This document shows, one piece after another, positions 1 to 5,833 of a stretch of DNA of 6,723 nt. Origin of the DNA: Lachnospiraceae bacterium UBA3287 (GTDB taxonomy: Bacteria; Bacillota; Clostridia; Lachnospirales; Lachnospiraceae); the NCBI GenBank assembly GCA_002362155.1, contig DETN01000002.1, positions 1 through 6,723 of the forward strand. The letters run 5' to 3'. Under the pieces are notes generated by a model. It was not told the DNA's origin. It searched no databases and saw nothing but the letters and a program-made list of their open reading frames with translations. The number at the start of each line of letters is the position of its first letter. Position 1 is the stretch's first letter. The translations under genes and the position numbers were made by a program.

Positions 1-864
1 CTCTTTCCTGCAGATATAGACATGGCTCAGCTCCCGGTCCCGGAAGGGCTTTCCGTAGAAAACGGCACTGAAGCCGGCGGGGTGAAGCCCCACATACTCC
101 AGGTCTTCTTCCGAAAGGGAAAGGCCCAGCTCTTCCCGGATCTCCCGGAGGGCTGAGGGGAGAGGCTCGCTTCCGGCTTCCATGTGGCCGGCCGAGGAGA
201 TATCGTAGCAGCCGGGATTGGAGTCCTTTGTGGAGCTCCGCTTCTGCAGAAGAAGGTCAAAACCGCTTTTTTCGTTGGGACGGATGAACCACATGTGGAC
301 CGTACCGTGGAGGGAACCGTCTCTGTGGGCTACGCCCCTTTCCCTGACAATGCCGGTCTTTGTTCCGTCCTCGTTCAGGATGTCGAAGAGCTCCAGCTTT
401 CTGCCGTTCAGCTCCGCGTTTACCAGGATCCCGCTTCCGTTATAGACCAGCTTGAGAGAGAAGAAGGGGGCGTCCTCGTCGATCAGGCGGAAGAAGATCT
501 TGTCCCCTTCCCAGAGATTGAGGTTCCAGACCTTTTCGATATCGACCCATTCCAGAACCCCTTCGTCGCAGGGGGCAGGCTCTCCTTCGAAGCTGTCCGA
601 AGTGAACAGGTGCATGTATTCTGTGACGCCGTTTCCGGAGACAAAGGTCACGATGCCCCGGAAGCGCCAGGACAGGAGGCGGTAGCCCGTCTCTTCCCGC
701 ACTTCCCGCAGCAGGCAGTCTTCGGGACTTTCGTCCGTCTCAAAATGGCCGCCTACGCCGATCCATTTGTCTTTGTTCACGTCCTTTTTCTTTACGACCC
801 GGTGCAGCATGAGATACTGTCCGTCTTTTTCCATGTAGCAGAGTGTGCTGAGTTCCGGTTTCAA
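1..864 (-). CDS. Tandem Nudix hydrolase: MutT-like domain fused to IDI-like Nudix domain (partial, C-terminus off the left edge)
   Basis: The gene starts at a TTG (862-864) and stays open for 288 codons to the left edge, so its end is missing. TTG is chosen because AAGAGG lies 9 bases upstream and a stop codon (871-873) is the third codon before it. The first in-frame ATG, residue 12, would cut into the first strand of the fold. Domain 1 (about residues 4-125) carries a perfect Nudix box at 39-61 (G39, E45, REVREETGY), like MutT-type 8-oxo-dGTP diphosphatases. Domain 2 (from about 158) resembles the isopentenyl-diphosphate isomerase-like Nudix group (COG1443 type), with the segment DISSAGHMEAG and a box at 226-248 (REIREELGL). 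In that second box the usual first Glu is Ser232, with Glu233 beside it. The Glu residues of both REXXEE cores, which bind the metal, are present. The family cleaves nucleoside or other diphosphates linked to a group X; the actual substrates cannot be read from sequence. It lies 20 bases after the PlsY-acylphosphatase gene and is probably cotranscribed. Confidence 0.9.
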   Translation of the reverse strand, partial: MKPELSTLCYMEKDGQYLMLHRVVKKKDVNKDKWIGVGGHFETDESPEDCLLREVREETGYRLLSWRFRGIVTFVSGNGVTEYMHLFTSDSFEGEPAPCDEGVLEWVDIEKVWNLNLWEGDKIFFRLIDEDAPFFSLKLVYNGSGILVNAELNGRKLELFDILNEDGTKTGIVRERGVAHRDGSLHGTVHMWFIRPNEKSGFDLLLQKRSSTKDSNPGCYDISSAGHMEAGSEPLPSALREIREELGLSLSEEDLEYVGLHPAGFSAVFYGKPFRDRELSHVYICRKE

Positions 865-873
865 ATTGCGCTA

Positions 874-879
874 CCTCTT
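874..879 (-). promoter_or_regulatory. Ribosome binding site of the tandem Nudix gene
   Basis: The minus strand reads AAGAGG, then 9 bases, then TTG. This site supports the non-ATG start at 862-864. It sits in the 20-base gap between the two minus-strand genes, so the second gene has its own translation signal within a shared transcript. Confidence 0.7.
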
Positions 880-884
880 AAATA

Positions 885-1895
885 TTAATAGCCTTCCACC
901 TTGAAGGTATCTTCCTTTTCGTCTACGGGCAGGAGCTCCGTGTCCATCTCCCGGATGTTGATCCAGCGGTTGGAGCCCAGAAATTCCACAAGCCTGTCGA
1001 TGGCCTCCGCCTGTCCCTGGACCTCCATGGAGACGGAGCCGTCAAATTCGTTGCGAACCCAGCCGGTCAGTCCCAGCTGCCGGGCGGCGCTCTGGGCCTG
1101 ATAGCGGAAGCCCACGCCCTGGACATGGCCGTGGAAACGGATGCTCCGCCTGCTCTTTCCGGCGCCGGCATCTTCCAGACCCGATGTGTCCAGGGTCGGC
1201 ATGGCGGAGCCGTCGCCGGAAGCCCCCGATGCTCCGTAGAGCGCTTTTATTTTTTCGATCAGGGCCTTCAGCTTTTTGAACAGACCGCCCAGAACGTCCG
1301 TCTTTGCGGCTTTCCCGGAAGGGATATCACACAGGTCCTTCCAGAACCTCTGCAGCATCATCAGGGTCAGGACCCCTCCCAGGATCCCGGCCTCCCGCCC
1401 CAGAAAGACAAAGGCAAAGACGGTGTAGACCAGGGGAATGACCACGCCTCCGATGGAAAGGAGCTGGGTCGCAAAGACTGTCAGAAGTCCGGCCAGCATG
1501 GCGGTAAGGCCCCAGACGGGAGAGCACAGGACTACGGTGGAGCAGGTGGTGGCGACTCCCTTTCCGCCTCTGAATTTCATCCAGAAGGGGAAGTTGTGGC
1601 CCAGGGTGGCCCCCAGTCCGGCCCAGCAGACGGAAAGGCTCCCAAGATCTGTTGCGAAGAGATACCTGGCCAGGACAGTGGCGGCGATGACTTTGGCGAT
1701 GTCGCCCGCCAGCACGATCAGTCCCTCCTTCATGCCTATGGCATCCATAACGTTGGCCATGCCGGGATTGCCGCTGGTCCCCAGCTCCCTGGCGGGGCGG
1801 CCGGTACAGGCTCTGGCTACGATCTCACCGGTGACCAGGTTGCCGCACAGATATCCGATCAGCAGACACACTATACGTTCGGCAGCAGGATTCAT
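885..1895 (-). CDS. PlsY-family glycerol-3-phosphate acyltransferase fused to a C-terminal acylphosphatase
   Basis: A 336-residue fusion. Residues 1-200 are a PlsY-type membrane domain with several hydrophobic segments (about 4-26, 57-80, 84-102, 113-180). PlsY transfers an acyl chain from acyl-phosphate to glycerol-3-phosphate, the first step of phospholipid synthesis in most Firmicutes. Visible motifs are TSGNPGMAN (40-48), GDIAK (64-68) and GHNFPFWMKFRGGKGVAT (99-116). Motif 1 and the C-terminal motif differ from classical PlsY: Asp51 stands where Arg is usual, and no His...Asn pair is seen around 182-190. It may therefore be a paralogue rather than the main enzyme. Residues 201-250 form a linker with a basic amphipathic helix (FKKLKALIEKIKALY) and a Gly/Ser/Ala-rich stretch. 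Residues 251-336 are a complete acylphosphatase domain: HGHVQGVGFR with catalytic Arg264, and GWVRNEFDG with catalytic Asn282. Acylphosphatases hydrolyse carboxyl-phosphate anhydrides. The ATG is supported by GGAGG 7 bases upstream. Confidence 0.92.
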   Translation of the reverse strand: MNPAAERIVCLLIGYLCGNLVTGEIVARACTGRPARELGTSGNPGMANVMDAIGMKEGLIVLAGDIAKVIAATVLARYLFATDLGSLSVCWAGLGATLGHNFPFWMKFRGGKGVATTCSTVVLCSPVWGLTAMLAGLLTVFATQLLSIGGVVIPLVYTVFAFVFLGREAGILGGVLTLMMLQRFWKDLCDIPSGKAAKTDVLGGLFKKLKALIEKIKALYGASGASGDGSAMPTLDTSGLEDAGAGKSRRSIRFHGHVQGVGFRYQAQSAARQLGLTGWVRNEFDGSVSMEVQGQAEAIDRLVEFLGSNRWINIREMDTELLPVDEKEDTFKVEGY

Positions 1896-1900
1896 GACAG

Positions 1901-1908
1901 TTCCTCCC
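1901..1908 (-). promoter_or_regulatory. Ribosome binding site of the PlsY-acylphosphatase gene
   Basis: The minus strand reads GGGAGGAA. The GGAGG core ends 7 bases before the ATG at 1893-1895, a near-ideal arrangement that fixes the start. Confidence 0.85.
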
Positions 1909-1939
1909 AGTTTATTGTGTATTTGGTGATTTGTCTTTT

Positions 1940-1969
1940 ATTATACTGTATTTTTTTACATATGCACAA
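1940..1969 (-). promoter_or_regulatory. Sigma-A-type promoter for the PlsY-acylphosphatase / Nudix operon
   Basis: On the minus strand a perfect TATAAT (1940-1945) is preceded by 18 bases and then TTGTGC (1964-1969), a weak -35 that matches only its first three bases (TTG). The surrounding DNA is much more AT-rich than the genes. Transcription would begin near 1933, leaving a leader of about 37 bases. The -35 overlaps the dyad at 1963-1978, so it could be controlled by a DNA-binding protein. Confidence 0.65.
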
Positions 1970-1978
1970 CTTAGTGCA
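1963..1978. repeat. Operator-like inverted repeat TGCAC-N6-GTGCA
   Basis: TGCAC (1963-1967) and GTGCA (1974-1978) are perfect 5-base inverted arms around AACTTA. The dyad overlaps the -35 of the minus-strand promoter and lies about 50 bases upstream of the plus-strand -10, a position suited to a dimeric regulator. I cannot assign a regulator, and a 5-base dyad can arise by chance. Confidence 0.35.
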
Positions 1979-2021
1979 GGCAAAGGAAAACAAAATGGCG
2001 TGCCAAAGGAGGGGGAATACA

Positions 2022-2030
2022 TGTTATACT
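2022..2030 (+). promoter_or_regulatory. Extended -10 promoter for the transposase-LacZ fusion gene
   Basis: TGT followed by TATACT (2025-2030) forms an extended -10 element. No good -35 is visible 16-18 bases upstream, which is tolerated when the TG extension is present. Transcription would begin around 2037, about 30 bases before the ATG. Because the first codons are those of a transposase, this promoter probably came with the insertion sequence (inference). Confidence 0.5.
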
Positions 2031-2055
2031 GACTTTGTTCAGTTTACAAATCTGC

Positions 2056-2062
2056 AGGGAGG
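2056..2062 (+). promoter_or_regulatory. Ribosome binding site that decides the start of the LacZ fusion
   Basis: AGGGAGG ends directly against the ATG at 2063-2065, too close for that codon to be used well, and sits 6 bases before the ATG at 2069-2071. The second ATG is therefore the better start, and the protein then begins MSFVSNKYEQ, as IS1182-type transposases do. Confidence 0.75.
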
Positions 2063-2068
2063 ATGGCC

Positions 2069-2515
2069 ATGTCTTTTGTTTCCAATAAATATGAGCAGCT
2101 GGGCTTTAAAGATTCTCTGATTCCGCTCTCCGACAGGGAACGGAAGGTCCTGGAGACGTCCTGGGCCAGTGCCTTTGCGGACGATATTTTCCCCTATATA
2201 GACGAAAGCGGCTTTGCCGTTCTTTTCTCAAGCAGATCCCCCAGGCCCAACGTGCCTGTCAATGTCCTGATCGGTGCCCTGCTCCTCAAGGGCTTTATGG
2301 ACCTTACGGACGAGGAGCTGGTCTCCTCGGCCATGTTCGATATCCGTTTCCAGATGGCCCTGCATACCACCAGCGCCAATCAGCAGCCTTTGTCCGTCAG
2401 GACTCTGTCCCGTTTCCGGTCCAGGTGCAGCGACTTTGCGGACCTTTCGGGGGTGGACCTGATCGCGGACTGCCTGGCCCCTCTGTCGGGAAAGCTTGCG
2501 GCCTTTGCCGCCGCC
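2069..2515 (+). mobile_element. Truncated IS1182-family transposase 5' fragment (N-terminal DUF772-type domain)
   Basis: About 149 codons correspond to the N-terminal domain of IS1182-family transposases. Recognisable parts are the FADDIFPYIDE-FAVLFSS segment (36-55), RPNVPVNVLIGALLLKG (59-75), FDIRFQMALHTTS (90-102) and QPLSVRTLSRFRSRC (106-120). Intact family members run to roughly 450-570 residues, and their catalytic DDE core lies after this region and is absent here. The fragment cannot transpose. It joins the LacZ frame with no stop. I could not identify an IS terminal inverted repeat on either side; the left end, if kept, should lie upstream of 2069. Confidence 0.85.
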
Positions 2516-5500
2516 TATTTCCGCGAGTCCAGATTTGACTTCGCCGTTTTTGCGGCAGGACTGAAGGGAGGCGGGAGCTTCCGCTATCAGATCGTGAAAA
2601 ATCCCGCTGTTTTTGAGGAGAACCGGCTGGAGGCCCGCTCGGACCATCTGGTATTCGCTCCCGGCTTTGAGCCCGGCCCCTCTTACCGGGCGGCTTTCGT
2701 AAAGCCGGAAGACACCGGCTTCGTATATTCCCTGAACGGGATCTGGAAGTTCTCCTGGGCCCCCAATGCCCAGAGCGCCGTCCAGGGCTTTGAGAAGACC
2801 TCCTTTGACTGCAGGTCCTGGGAGGACATCCGTGTTCCTGCCCATATTCAGATGGAAAGCCTGGACAGTACGGACACGGTCCGGGGATCCTGGGACAGGC
2901 CGGCCTATGTCAACGTCCAGTATCCCTGGGACGGCAGAGAAAAGATCTCTCCCGGCCAGGTGCCCTCGGGGACAAATCCGGTGGGCAGCTATGTCCGCTA
3001 TTTCCGCCTGCCGGAATTTATGGAAGGAAGGAAAGTCCGCATCTGCTTCAGGGGCGTGGAGAGCGGTCTGGCCCTCTGGTGCAACGGCCGCTATGTGGGC
3101 TACAGCGAAGACAGCTTCACCCCCTCCGAATTCGACCTGACGCCCTATATCCGGGCCGGAGAGAACAAGCTGGCCTGCCAGGTCTTTAAATGGACGGCCT
3201 CCAGCTGGCTGGAGGACCAGGATTTCTTCCGCTTCTCCGGCATCTACCGGGACGTTTATCTCTATACTGTCCCTGAGGTCCACGCAGAGGACCTGAAGGT
3301 CAGAGCCCTTCCGGATCCGGACCTTCAGGGAGCGGAGCTGGAGCTGGCCCTTAAGATCCGGGGCAGCGGCGGCCGGCTGGAATACAGCCTGACAGGTCCC
3401 GAAGGATGCGTTCTTTCGGGAAGCGCGGAAGCGGAGGAGGAGACTCTGATCCGGGAGCACCTTGAGAGCGTCCGTCTCTGGAGCGCGGAGGATCCGGTCC
3501 TTTACGATCTGCGGATCAGGGTGCTGGACCGGGAAGGAAGACTTCAGGAGACTGTCTGCGAAAAGACAGGCTTTCGCCGGTTTGAAATGAAGGACGGCCT
3601 TATGGTCCTCAACGGAAAGAGGATCGTATTCAGGGGCGTCAACCGCCACGACTTTTCCTGCGACCGGGGCAGGGCGGTAGGCCTTGCCGAGGCGCTGGAA
3701 GACGTGGTGACCATGAAACGGAACAATATCAACGCCATCCGGACCAGCCACTATCCCGACGTGGAATGCCTCTACCGGCTCTGCGACGAGTACGGTCTTT
3801 ACATGATCGCCGAAAACAACATGGAGTCCCACGGCAGCTGGTCTCTGATCCCGGGAGGCCTTAAAAAAACGGAGGACGCCGTTCCAGGCGACAGAAAGGA
3901 ATGGAGAGACCTTCTGCTGGACAGAGTCAATTCCTGCTATCAGAGGGACAAGAACCATGCGGCGGTCCTGATCTGGTCCGTAGGCAACGAATCCTTCGGG
4001 GGTCCGGTGATCCGGGATATGGCAGATCTCTTCCGGTCTCTGGATCCGGACCGTCTTGTCCACTATGAGGGCATCTTCAACGACAGGCGCTTCCCCGAGA
4101 CCAGCGACATGGAAAGCCAGATGTACCCTTCCGTGGAAGCCATCCGGAAATTCCTTGCCGAAAATCCCGGAAAGCCCTTTATCTGCTGCGAGTACAGCCA
4201 CGCCATGGGCAATTCCCTGGGAGGCATGCACAAGTATACGGATCTGACAGATGAGGAGCCCCGCTATCAGGGCGGCTTTATCTGGGACTTTGTGGACCAG
4301 GCGGTGAGGAGCAGGGACCGCTACGGAAAGGAGTATCTGGCCTACGGCGGAGATATGATGGAGCGGCCCACGGACTATGACTTCAGCGGAGACGGCCTCC
4401 TGACTGCCGACAGAAGGCCCTACGCCAAGCTGGATGAAGCCCGCTTCAATTATCAGACCCTGTGCGCCGGGATGACGCCCGTGGTCAGCGGGGATCAAAA
4501 GACTGTTTCGGGCCGGGTCCGGATCATCAATAAGAATCTCTTTACGTCCTCAGACGCCTTTTCGGCCTGTCTGACGCTGGAAAAGGAAGGCCGCCTTCTG
4601 GAAAAACGATCCCTGGAGACGGGGGCCCTGCCCCTGTCCGAAGAGGAGAGGGAGCTTCCTGCCATGGAACTCGACGGGCCGGGCGAGTATGTCCTGACCC
4701 TGTCCTTCCGCCTCAGAAAGGATACTCTCTGGGCCGGGGCCGGGTATGAGACCGCCTGGAGCCAGGCCGTATTTACGGCAGAGGGAGAGGCGCCGGAGAA
4801 AGGGAAAGCCTCCGAAGGCCCCGTCCGCCTCATCCAGGGCGACTTCAACCTGGGGATCCGGGGAGATCAGTACGAAGCTCTCTTTTCCCTTCAGTCGGGC
4901 ACCCTGGTTTCCCTGCGCTATGGCGGCAGGGAGCTGATCCGCAAAGCGCCAAGGCCCGGTTTCTGGAGAGCACCCACGGCCAACGACAGAGGAAATCACA
5001 TGGCGGCCAGGTACGGCCAGTGGAAGCTGGCAGACCTCTACGGAGAGCCGGTGACCGTAAGGGCAGAGGATGCGGACGCCAGAGGCATCCGGGTCAGGAA
5101 CGGAAAGGGAGGCGTAAGGATCATGGTGACCTACGCTCTTCCCACAAATCCGGCGGCCGAGGCAGAGCTGACCTATGTATTCGGGGCGGATGGCAGGATC
5201 ACCCTGTCCATGGACTACGATCCGGTCCCCGGCCTTTCCGTCATGCCGGAATTCGGCTTCCTCTTTACCCTGAATGCCGATTATGACCGCATTACCTACT
5301 ACGGTCTGGGGCCCCATGAGAATTACTGTGACAGGAACCGGGGCGCCAGGCTGGGCGTCCATACAGGGACCGCCGCAGGAAATGCGGAGCCCTATCTGGT
5401 CCCTCAGGAGACCGGGAACCGGACGGGGGTCCGCTGGGCCAGGGTCCAGGACAGACTGGGCAGAGGCATCCTTTTCGAAGCGGAAAAGGAAATGGATTTT

Positions 5501-5704
5501 TCAGCCATTCCCTATACTCCCGCCGAACTGGAAAGCGCGGAGCATCCCTATGAGCTGCCTCCGGTGCACAATACCATCGTACGCTGCTCCCTGGGCCAGA
5601 TGGGCGTGGGCGGCGACGATTCCTGGGGGGCCAGGACCCACGACGAATATCTTCCCGACATATCGGGCCATATGCACTTTTCCGTGACTTTCAGAGGGAT
5701 CTGA
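2069..5704 (+). CDS. lacZ: GH2 beta-galactosidase with a transposase-derived N-terminal extension (IS1182 N-domain-LacZ chimera)
   Basis: A 1211-residue chimera. Residues 1 to ~148 match the start of IS1182-family transposases (DUF772 type); 149-170 are of unclear origin; 171-1211 are a full-length LacZ (~1041 residues, the usual size). LacZ hydrolyses lactose and other beta-galactosides in the cytoplasm; no signal peptide is seen. The GH2 domains run in order: sugar-binding (~205-400), Ig-like (~405-500), TIM barrel (~505-800), linking beta domain (~810-905) and C-terminal small-chain domain (~920-1209). Key residues by comparison with E. coli LacZ: acid/base Glu641 in WSVGNES, nucleophile Glu708 in CEYSHAMGNS, metal ligands Glu586 and His588 in NNMESHG, WDFVDQ, and Trp1186 in GGDDSWG. 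All suggest an active enzyme. No in-frame Met lies between residue 96 and the LacZ body, and the GTG at residue 176 has no suitably spaced ribosome binding site. Translation therefore most likely starts in the transposase part. The gene has its own promoter, diverges from the PlsY operon and converges with the EIIC gene. Confidence 0.93.
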   Translation: MSFVSNKYEQLGFKDSLIPLSDRERKVLETSWASAFADDIFPYIDESGFAVLFSSRSPRPNVPVNVLIGALLLKGFMDLTDEELVSSAMFDIRFQMALHTTSANQQPLSVRTLSRFRSRCSDFADLSGVDLIADCLAPLSGKLAAFAAAYFRESRFDFAVFAAGLKGGGSFRYQIVKNPAVFEENRLEARSDHLVFAPGFEPGPSYRAAFVKPEDTGFVYSLNGIWKFSWAPNAQSAVQGFEKTSFDCRSWEDIRVPAHIQMESLDSTDTVRGSWDRPAYVNVQYPWDGREKISPGQVPSGTNPVGSYVRYFRLPEFMEGRKVRICFRGVESGLALWCNGRYVGYSEDSFTPSEFDLTPYIRAGENKLACQVFKWTASSWLEDQDFFRFSGIYRDVYLYTVPEVHAEDLKVRALPDPDLQGAELELALKIRGSGGRLEYSLTGPEGCVLSGSAEAEEETLIREHLESVRLWSAEDPVLYDLRIRVLDREGRLQETVCEKTGFRRFEMKDGLMVLNGKRIVFRGVNRHDFSCDRGRAVGLAEALEDVVTMKRNNINAIRTSHYPDVECLYRLCDEYGLYMIAENNMESHGSWSLIPGGLKKTEDAVPGDRKEWRDLLLDRVNSCYQRDKNHAAVLIWSVGNESFGGPVIRDMADLFRSLDPDRLVHYEGIFNDRRFPETSDMESQMYPSVEAIRKFLAENPGKPFICCEYSHAMGNSLGGMHKYTDLTDEEPRYQGGFIWDFVDQAVRSRDRYGKEYLAYGGDMMERPTDYDFSGDGLLTADRRPYAKLDEARFNYQTLCAGMTPVVSGDQKTVSGRVRIINKNLFTSSDAFSACLTLEKEGRLLEKRSLETGALPLSEEERELPAMELDGPGEYVLTLSFRLRKDTLWAGAGYETAWSQAVFTAEGEAPEKGKASEGPVRLIQGDFNLGIRGDQYEALFSLQSGTLVSLRYGGRELIRKAPRPGFWRAPTANDRGNHMAARYGQWKLADLYGEPVTVRAEDADARGIRVRNGKGGVRIMVTYALPTNPAAEAELTYVFGADGRITLSMDYDPVPGLSVMPEFGFLFTLNADYDRITYYGLGPHENYCDRNRGARLGVHTGTAAGNAEPYLVPQETGNRTGVRWARVQDRLGRGILFEAEKEMDFSAIPYTPAELESAEHPYELPPVHNTIVRCSLGQMGVGGDDSWGARTHDEYLPDISGHMHFSVTFRGI

Positions 5705-5723
5705 TCCCGGAAGGGAACCGGGA
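5705..5723. repeat. Small hairpin immediately after the lacZ stop
   Basis: TCCCGG (5705-5710) and CCGGGA (5718-5723) pair perfectly around a 7-base loop. No T-run follows, so it is not a classical terminator; it might protect the mRNA 3' end or be chance in GC-rich DNA. Confidence 0.35.
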
Positions 5724-5767
5724 GGGAAGCAGGAAGAGCCCGGAAAATAAAAAGCGATAAAACAAAG

Positions 5768-5797
5768 AAAGGCCGGCCCGGCAGCGGGCTGGCCTTT
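5768..5797 (-). terminator. Rho-independent terminator, mainly for the EIIC-like gene
   Basis: A 13-base-pair stem with one G-T pair (arms 5768-5780 and 5785-5797) closes a GCAG loop. On the minus strand the stem ends in TTT and continues CTTTGTTTTA, a good U-rich tail, so it ends transcripts from the gene that stops at 5834. On the plus strand the stem also ends in TTT but is followed by CGCGCC, so termination of lacZ messages here would be weaker. Confidence 0.8.
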
Positions 5798-5799
5798 CG

Positions 5800-5815
5800 C
5801 GCCTTCAGGAAGGCG
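5800..5815 (+). terminator. Possible weak terminator for lacZ
   Basis: CGCCTT and AAGGCG pair around a CAGG loop. A pyrimidine-rich run (TTCCTTTTCTT) begins only about 9 bases later, so the geometry is poor. Together with the stem at 5768-5797 it could complete termination of rightward transcripts before the convergent gene. Confidence 0.3.
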
Positions 5816-5833
5816 GTCGGAGTGTTCCTTTTC

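Noticed and set aside
184..888. A 234-codon plus-strand open frame opposite the Nudix gene
   Set aside because: Its codons are exactly antisense-aligned with the Nudix codons, and the Nudix frame carries the motifs.
2028..2043. Inverted repeat ACTGA-N6-TCAGT just after the plus-strand -10
   Set aside because: Five-base arms with a 6-base loop in AT-rich DNA are common by chance, and nothing else supports it as an operator.
2063..2065. ATG two codons upstream as the start of the LacZ fusion
   Set aside because: The ribosome binding site AGGGAGG abuts it with no spacer; the ATG at 2069 has proper spacing and matches the usual transposase N-terminus.
1125..2120. A 331-codon plus-strand open frame across the PlsY-acylphosphatase gene and promoter region
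   Set aside because: It is antisense to a recognised gene, is rich in low-complexity Gly/Gln/Asp, and crosses both promoters and the fusion gene start.
2535..2563. TTGACT near the fusion joint as a surviving lacZ -35 promoter box
   Set aside because: No -10-like hexamer occurs 16-18 bases downstream (the sequence is GC-rich), so a promoter is not supported.
3852..3871. A run of seven A after a GGGAGG motif in lacZ, resembling a programmed frameshift signal
   Set aside because: The A-run is not in the slip-permitting phase (CTT AAA AAA ACG), and the zero frame continues through the catalytic domain.
2228..4498. A 756-codon open frame on the minus strand inside lacZ
   Set aside because: It is opposite a clear GH2 enzyme, shows no recognisable family, and is explained by GC-rich codon use that removes stops from the antisense frame.
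4550..5362. A 270-codon minus-strand open frame within the LacZ C-terminal region
   Set aside because: It is a shadow of the LacZ small-chain domain, with no motif, start signal or promoter.
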